Virus record (IMG/VR): IMGVR_UViG_3300047326_000044
Coordinates: 1 to 42,500 of that record
DNA from: a virus
Direction: 5' to 3' (one strand)
Length of the DNA stretch: 42,500 bases
The notes beneath the pieces were generated by a model. That model saw only the letters and a list, made by a program, of their open reading frames with translations, did no database searches and was not told where the DNA came from. Of this stretch, positions 38,468 through 42,500 are shown one piece after another. Position 1 is the stretch's first letter. The number at the start of each line of letters is the position of its first letter. The translations under genes and the position numbers were made by a program.

Positions 38468-39382
38468 ATGGCCAGCGTTCTCAATGCCGCGTATTTTCAA
38501 GACGAAGCCGCCGCTTACGCGAAGCTTGAGAGTCTTGTCTGGCCCAACGGCCCGGTCTGCCCGCACTGCGGTTCTATCGATCGCATGAAGCTGATGGGCG
38601 GCAACGCAACCCGCCCCGGCCTCTACAAGTGCTACGCCTGCCGCAAGCAGAGCCGCGTGACGGTCGGCACCGTGTTTGAGAGCAGTCACATCAAACTGCA
38701 CGTCTGGCTACAGGCGGCTTACCTGATGTGCTCCTCCAAGAAAGGCATTAGCAGCAACCAACTGGCTCGCACGCTTGACGTCACGGTAAAGACTGGCTGG
38801 TTCATGTCTCATCGCCTCCGCGAAGCCATGACGGCTGGCACGCTTCCTCCGATGGGCGGTGAGGGCGTTACGGTCGAGATTGACGAGACGTTCATCGGCA
38901 AGAAGGAAGGCGAGCCCGTTCGCCGTGGATACGCCCACAAGCATGCGGTTCTAACACTCGTGCAGCGTGGCGGCTCGTCTCGCTCTTTCCATGTTGACGG
39001 CACCAGCGCCGCCGATCTCTTGCCGATCATCAAGGCGCACGTGTTGCCCGGCACGTCGGTCATGACGGATGAGGCTGGCCAGTATGCACATCTGGCCAAG
39101 CATTTTGCCGAGCATGGTTTTACGCGCCACGGCGCGGGCGAATATGTCCGCGGTCATATTCACACCAACACGGTCGAAGGCTTCTACAGCGTCTTCAAGC
39201 GCGGCATGAAGGGCGTCTACCAACACTGCGGCGAGAAGCACCTTCACCGCTACGTGACGGAATTTGATTTCCGCTACAACAACCGCATTCGGCTTGGAGT
39301 GGATGATGCTCAGCGGACTAATGCGGCGCTGATGGGAGCTGTGGGTAAGCGGCTTACATATCGCAAACCTGACGCGAGCTAA
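38468..39382 (+). CDS. IS1595-family transposase (304 aa)
   Basis: N-terminal zinc ribbon (CPHCGSIDRMKLMGG, CYACRKQSRVT), then a helical DNA-binding region (LQAAYLMCSSKKGISSNQLA, RTLDVTVKTGWFMSHRL). The catalytic domain shows VEIDETFIG (first Asp, about 138), GTSVMTDEAGQY (second Asp), and HTNTVEGFYSVFKRGMKG (Asn-x-x-Glu). This is the ISXO2/IS1595-type DDE signature. Full length and uninterrupted, so the element may be active. It begins 40 bases after the left inverted repeat. Confidence 0.92.
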   Translation: MASVLNAAYFQDEAAAYAKLESLVWPNGPVCPHCGSIDRMKLMGGNATRPGLYKCYACRKQSRVTVGTVFESSHIKLHVWLQAAYLMCSSKKGISSNQLARTLDVTVKTGWFMSHRLREAMTAGTLPPMGGEGVTVEIDETFIGKKEGEPVRRGYAHKHAVLTLVQRGGSSRSFHVDGTSAADLLPIIKAHVLPGTSVMTDEAGQYAHLAKHFAEHGFTRHGAGEYVRGHIHTNTVEGFYSVFKRGMKGVYQHCGEKHLHRYVTEFDFRYNNRIRLGVDDAQRTNAALMGAVGKRLTYRKPDAS

Positions 39383-39696
39383 CAGTTTGATTTACCGCAA
39401 GGAATCCTAAAACAGCACACCACCGTGTTCGAAATTGACGAACGTCGGGTTGTGGTTGGTTTCAGCTTGACGGTTTTTTGGGAATCGCCCTACAAGCGAC
39501 ACGCCAAGCTAGAACTTGGCGTGTCGCTACCCCTCGTCCTGGCACGGACTGATGCGGAGAGGTTTTAGAAGATGACGGCCAAATCCTAGAAGGGGGCGCA
39601 ATGCCCCTGAGGTCCTAGGACCTTAGGCGCCGTCCGGATCAGGGAAACCCCTACCGGACGGCTCCCTTTTATCAAATTAGACGGGAGTCGGCAACT
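39383..39696. other. Non-coding, highly structured stretch in the transposon
   Basis: About 310 bases without a gene. It holds a perfect 13-bp hairpin (39496-39508 with 39515-39527), a 22-bp near-palindrome around AGGTCCTAGGACCT (39606-39627), and a terminator-like stem GCCGTCCGG/CCGGACGGC (39629-39662) followed by TTTT. Such density suggests an RNA element, possibly regulating the cargo genes, or a recombination site. No known family was recognised. Confidence 0.55.
39629..39670 (+). terminator. Rho-independent-like terminator
   Basis: A 9-bp stem GCCGTCCGG (39629-39637) pairs with CCGGACGGC (39654-39662); a 3-4-bp inner stem (AGGG/CCCC) lies in the loop. It is followed by TCCCTTTT. It may end the transposase transcript or attenuate the cargo gene. 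Confidence 0.6.
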
Positions 39697-40218
39697 ATGG
39701 CTGATGAAAACTCGGCGAAGGACCCGTACGCCGTGGTCCTCGCTGACCTTCGTGTAAGACGCGAGGAAATCGACAGGTTGATTCGAGGCCTTGAATCTGT
39801 TCGAGGCACTGGATCGAACGTTGGCGGAAGTACTGAACTTGAAACTCCAGCCGGCGAGTCCGCAGCGGCATCTGCTGGGCTATTTCTGGGCATGAGCATT
39901 GCGGAGGCAGCCAAGCGGTTTCTTGCTGCCAGAAGGCGGACCTTAAGCAGCGCCGAGATTGCCAGCGGACTGCAAGCTGGCGGCCTAGCAATGAACTCTA
40001 GCGATCCAGCCAATACAGTTAGCTCTGTGTTGATCCGACGGTTTGCATCCGTCGGCGATATTGTTCGTGTTTCGCGAGGTCAATGGGGATTGGCAGAATG
40101 GTATCCAAATCGAAGCTTCCGAAAGAAGGAGCGAGAGAGCGGCGGCAAGAAGGCGGAAACAGATCCCGCCAAAGCGGACTTCGAACTGGAGTTAGCGTCA
40201 GCAACGGCGGATCAGTAA
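39697..40218 (+). CDS. HARE-HTH-like winged-helix protein (173 aa)
   Basis: A coiled N-terminus (VLADLRVRREEIDRLIRGLE), then the segment FLGMSIAEAAKRFLAARRRT, LSSAEIASGLQAGGLAMNSS, NTVSSVLIRRFASVGDIVRV, SRGQWGLAEWYPN: helices followed by a wing, as in HARE-HTH domains found with DNA modification systems. Charged tail. It sits beside the methyltransferase-nuclease and probably regulates or assists it. Confidence 0.62.
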   Translation: MADENSAKDPYAVVLADLRVRREEIDRLIRGLESVRGTGSNVGGSTELETPAGESAAASAGLFLGMSIAEAAKRFLAARRRTLSSAEIASGLQAGGLAMNSSDPANTVSSVLIRRFASVGDIVRVSRGQWGLAEWYPNRSFRKKERESGGKKAETDPAKADFELELASATADQ

Positions 40219-40361
40219 GTAAACCAACTAATCCGACGCAAATTGAGCGATTCAAGGAAGCCGCCCGCGCCCTAGAGTGCGACGAGGACGAAGCGGCGTT
40301 TGACGAGAAGCTCAGAGTGATCGCGAAGCAGAAACCGAAAGACGAGAAGCCGACCGATTAG
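40098..40361 (+). CDS. Small conserved-type cargo protein (about 87 aa)
   Basis: The conserved part is PTNPTQIERFKEAARALECD, EDEAAFDEKLRVIAKQKPKD, recalled as a small family found in similar elements. The start is uncertain: ATG 40098 lies inside the previous gene; no closer ATG or GTG exists. The frame converges with the methyltransferase gene, with no bases between the two stops. Function unknown. Confidence 0.5.
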   Translation: MVSKSKLPKEGARERRQEGGNRSRQSGLRTGVSVSNGGSVSKPTNPTQIERFKEAARALECDEDEAAFDEKLRVIAKQKPKDEKPTD

Positions 40362-41972
40362 TCAGAGGAGACTGGTTTGGTCTCCGCGCACTTCGCGGGG
40401 CGCACGCTTGAACGCTGCTCCCGTGTCAATCAAAGGTATTGCTGGCTTTGCACCACGCAGTGCCTGTTCAATGGTTATGATTTGCAGGCGCGGATACTGG
40501 CGTTCTCCAAGAGTGTAGAAACCAGCCGACGCGGCCTCTTTCTGCATGGGCCTCGTGGGCGGTTCCAAAGTCAGGAACACCCCTATCGGCGCCTTCTCCC
40601 GGTCCAACACGCCCTTGAGGTCACGCACCATTGGGACGCTAACGCCCCCACCCTTGACGCTTACGATGGCTCGCTCAGTAGTCTTAGCATCAGACCGGAA
40701 GTAGATTAGGCCATCAATGCCACCATCTGCGCCCTTTTTCTTTCCACCGTAAGGCTGGGCTTCAATCAGAGATACGGCCCACCATTGAAACTGATATTTA
40801 TCTCGCAATGCTAAGTCACGCGCTCCCTCAATGTCTGATGGCGTGCCGTGGACCTCGAAAGCGATACCTGGAAAAGCATCTTTCAAGCGGCGTTCGATGA
40901 GGCTGATTGCAAGGTGCGTCACGTCTATACCGACCCAATGACGGCCCAATTTCTGCGCAGAATGGATTGCTGTTCCACACCCGCAGAAAGGATCAAGAAC
41001 AACCTGACCTTTATCCGACGAAGCAGAGATGATGCGGTCAAGCAAAGCCATTGGTTTTTGCGTGGGATAACCCAGCCGTTCTTGGGCCATTGGATTTACT
41101 GGAGGAATATCATCCCACAACGAATCAACGTTCTCTCCTTCTAACTCATCAAAGAATCGCTTCCGTTGAATGCGCTTCGTAAAATCGGAAGGAAAGTGGA
41201 GTCTACCTTCACTGTCCATTCTTCGCATCGTTTCCAAAGACACCGCCCAACCCTTATCCGGCGGCGAAAAACCTTTATATTCGTAGCGAAGATTTGCCCG
41301 AAAAGAAGGGCTGCTAAGATCCGCTAATCTGTATACGCGCCCATCAGGCTCTTTATGCGTGAACTTGGCATCAATGTATTTCTGGTCATTGGGCCGGTGT
41401 TGTTTGTGGAACAACGCGCTTGGGCTCTTACTGTAAAAAAGAATGGTATCTGTAGTTGCACCAAAGCGCCTAGGTTCTTGATTGGTTTCACCACGTCCTG
41501 ACTTTCGCTTCCAGACGATTTCGTTTCGAAAATTTATAGCACCAAAAACCCCATCCATTAGGACCCGTAGATAATGGCTGGCGGTAGGATCGCAGTGAAG
41601 GTAGATTGACCCATTCTTCTTTAGAACTCGATGAAGCTCAATTAGGCGGATTGCCATCATGGCAATGTATGCCATCATGTCGCTTTCACCGAGGAAACTC
41701 CGAATAGCCCGAAGCATGTCAGCAGCGTTCGTATTGCCAGAGCGTATTACCTCTTCGAAAGCGGCCTCAGCCTCCGAGCCCCAGTGCCAAGTATCCTCAA
41801 ACGCCTCAATCTGCGCTTGCGAGCCGCTACCCGTAGGCGACTTAAACAGCAGGTTGTAGCTGGCGTTCGAGTTGAAAGGCGGGTCTAAATAAACAAGATC
41901 CACGCTCTCCGTCGCGATGCTCTCCCGGAGCACGTCGATATTGTTCCCATAGTAAAGTGCGTTGCCAGCCAT
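40362..41972 (-). CDS. DNA methyltransferase fused to Mrr-like nuclease (536 aa)
   Basis: Amino-methyltransferase motifs in beta-type order: catalytic DPPFNSNASYNLLF (about residue 31) first, SAM-binding DPFCGCGTAIHSA later (about 330). A target-recognition region lies between (FRNEIVWKRKSGRGETNQEP). The C-terminal 160 residues contain GGKKKGADGGIDGLIYF, RAIVSVKGGGVSVPMVRDLK and VFLTLEPPTRPM, an Mrr-like PD-(D/E)xK nuclease pattern. It is thus a one-protein modification/restriction candidate. The usual VQVK is VSVK here. Lower GC than the phage. Confidence 0.82.
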   Translation of the reverse strand: MAGNALYYGNNIDVLRESIATESVDLVYLDPPFNSNASYNLLFKSPTGSGSQAQIEAFEDTWHWGSEAEAAFEEVIRSGNTNAADMLRAIRSFLGESDMMAYIAMMAIRLIELHRVLKKNGSIYLHCDPTASHYLRVLMDGVFGAINFRNEIVWKRKSGRGETNQEPRRFGATTDTILFYSKSPSALFHKQHRPNDQKYIDAKFTHKEPDGRVYRLADLSSPSFRANLRYEYKGFSPPDKGWAVSLETMRRMDSEGRLHFPSDFTKRIQRKRFFDELEGENVDSLWDDIPPVNPMAQERLGYPTQKPMALLDRIISASSDKGQVVLDPFCGCGTAIHSAQKLGRHWVGIDVTHLAISLIERRLKDAFPGIAFEVHGTPSDIEGARDLALRDKYQFQWWAVSLIEAQPYGGKKKGADGGIDGLIYFRSDAKTTERAIVSVKGGGVSVPMVRDLKGVLDREKAPIGVFLTLEPPTRPMQKEAASAGFYTLGERQYPRLQIITIEQALRGAKPAIPLIDTGAAFKRAPREVRGDQTSLL

Positions 41973-42022
41973 GCCCGAGTCTGCCCATGCTCACGTTCCT
42001 GAGAGTCTACCACATATCCGAC

Positions 42023-42047
42023 TGGGTTTGGCAAGTATAATAACGCC
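42023..42047. repeat. Right terminal inverted repeat
   Basis: TGGGTTTGGCAAGTATAATA and ACGCC; complement of the left end with one mismatch. On the plus strand it contains an outward TATAAT at 42036-42041. Confidence 0.93.
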
Positions 42048-42055
42048 TTTAGTTG
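42048..42055. repeat. Transposon target duplication, right copy
   Basis: TTTAGTTG, identical to the left copy at 38395-38402. The repeat GTTGATCC of the interrupted array begins at 42052, within this copy. Confidence 0.92.
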
Positions 42056-42482
42056 ATCCTCCCCCACATCTCCCCGATGTGCTAAGCCGGATGCCCTCCT
42101 TTTCGGCGATTGCGGCAGTTGATCCTCCCCCACATCTCCCCGATGTGCTAAGCTCCTTAACCTCTTTCAGCGCCGTCTCTTTTGTTGATCCTCCCCCACA
42201 TCTCCCCGATGTGCTAAGCTACACCGGGCAAAAGGCTCGCGACCCCGGAGTTGATCCTCCCCCACATCTCCCCGATGTGCTAAGCTCGGATAGCTGACGT
42301 TATGGAGCGCGTGAAGTTGATCCTCCCCCACATCTCCCCGATGTGCTAAGCTTGGCCCCTTTTGCGTATGGACGTCCCGTGTTGATCCTCCCCCACATCT
42401 CCCCGATGTGCTAAGCGCGCCCGCTTTTGGTCATGCACCGCGGGCCGTTGATCCTCCCCCACATCTCCCCGATGTGCTAAGC
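42052..42482. CRISPR. CRISPR array, right part (7 repeats)
   Basis: Seven perfect copies of the consensus repeat from 42052 to 42482, with six spacers of 29 or 30 nt. Removing the transposon joins it to the left part as repeat 11, giving a 17-repeat array. The last 18 bases of the window (42483-42500) are AT-rich and may be the start of a leader or another spacer. Repeats here are less diverged than repeat 1, so the leader may lie beyond the right edge. CRISPR type not determined. Confidence 0.97.
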
Positions 42483-42500
42483 CTAATGATTCAATCATAA

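Larger units (their letters stand above)
38403..42047. mobile_element. IS1595-family transposon with cargo genes (3,645 bp)
   Basis: Bounded by 25-bp inverted repeats with one mismatch, starting GGTGTTATTATACTTG (38403) and ending as its complement (42047; left third base T, right C), and flanked by the 8-bp duplication TTTAGTTG. It carries a transposase, a structured non-coding region, a HARE-HTH-like gene, a small gene and a methyltransferase-nuclease gene. GC content of the last gene looks lower than the phage. Such cargo-bearing IS1595 elements are known. It landed in a CRISPR array. Confidence 0.93.

Noticed and set aside
42036-42041. Outward promoter from the transposon ends driving the arrays
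   Set aside because: The TATAAT hexamers are perfect, but no -35 element is found at the right distance on either side.
37742-42482. Assignment of the repeats to type II-C
   Set aside because: The repeat shares GTTG, CTCCC and GTGCTA with II-C repeats, and the 36/30 size fits, but the inner hairpin is not typical and no Cas9 or tracrRNA was found. Type left open.
1-42500. Integrase, tRNA, cas1/cas2 or an effector nuclease
   Set aside because: No frame showed their motifs, and the largest frames are all explained by phage structural, packaging, replication or transposon genes.
42483-42500. A leader sequence at the right edge
   Set aside because: Only 18 bases are visible, too few to separate a leader from a further spacer.

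Overview
The window looks like part of a temperate (or plasmid-like) tailed phage, or a decaying prophage, of an alphaproteobacterium. The signs are high GC content, dense phage operons with ATGA/TGATG-type start-stop overlaps, a GcrA-like regulator (an alphaproteobacterial family) and structural proteins of a type I know from prophages of Rhizobiales-like hosts. No host genes, tRNA, integrase or cas gene were seen. All product names come from motif reading, not from database searches.

Layout. 1-9.7 kb (minus strand): virion genes, with tail fibres, three tandem paralogues of a 240-residue connector-like protein, a beta-rich structural protein, major capsid protein and a scaffold-like protein. 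9.8-11.3 kb: a small inserted module holding two plus-strand genes, a winged-helix gene, three strong hairpins and a degenerate CRISPR-like mini-array that begins just after the portal stop codon. 11.3-20.4 kb (minus): portal, large terminase, small phage genes including a KTSC protein, a TPR/glycosyltransferase-like protein and a GH26-like glycanase. 20.5-24.0 kb (minus): small genes of mostly unknown role, at least one broken, behind a sigma70-like promoter whose spacer is an exact inverted repeat. 24.15-26.2 kb (plus): a decayed second packaging module (frameshifted small terminase, C5-cytosine methyltransferase, truncated second large terminase). 26.3-27.95 kb: small genes and an HNH-like endonuclease. 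28.0-28.3 kb: a likely replication origin with inverted iterons around an AT-rich palindrome, next to a RepA-like helicase that ends a tight minus-strand operon (28.3-32.85 kb) also carrying a VRR-NUC nuclease, a GcrA-like protein and HTH proteins. 32.85-33.55 kb: an immunity-type switch with an XRE repressor and palindromic operators. 33.56-37.6 kb (plus): an early operon with a Bet/RecT annealase. 37.7-42.5 kb: a CRISPR array of at least 17 repeats (36-nt repeats, 30-nt spacers), split by a 3,645-bp IS1595-family transposon that carries a transposase, a HARE-HTH-like protein and a fused methyltransferase/Mrr-like nuclease.

How it fits together. The XRE repressor probably controls divergent operons: replication (helicase, nuclease, origin) to the left and recombination (Bet) to the right. 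The long minus-strand block from 24 kb to 1 makes packaging proteins and virions. The most unusual content is RNA-like: two CRISPR loci without cas genes, one in the 3' UTR of the portal gene, and a solitary repeat-like sequence inside the immunity region that overlaps an operator-like inverted repeat. These could be arrays using host Cas proteins, RNA anti-CRISPRs, or relics. The transposon sits across a spacer/repeat junction with an 8-bp target duplication, so the original array can be reconstructed exactly.
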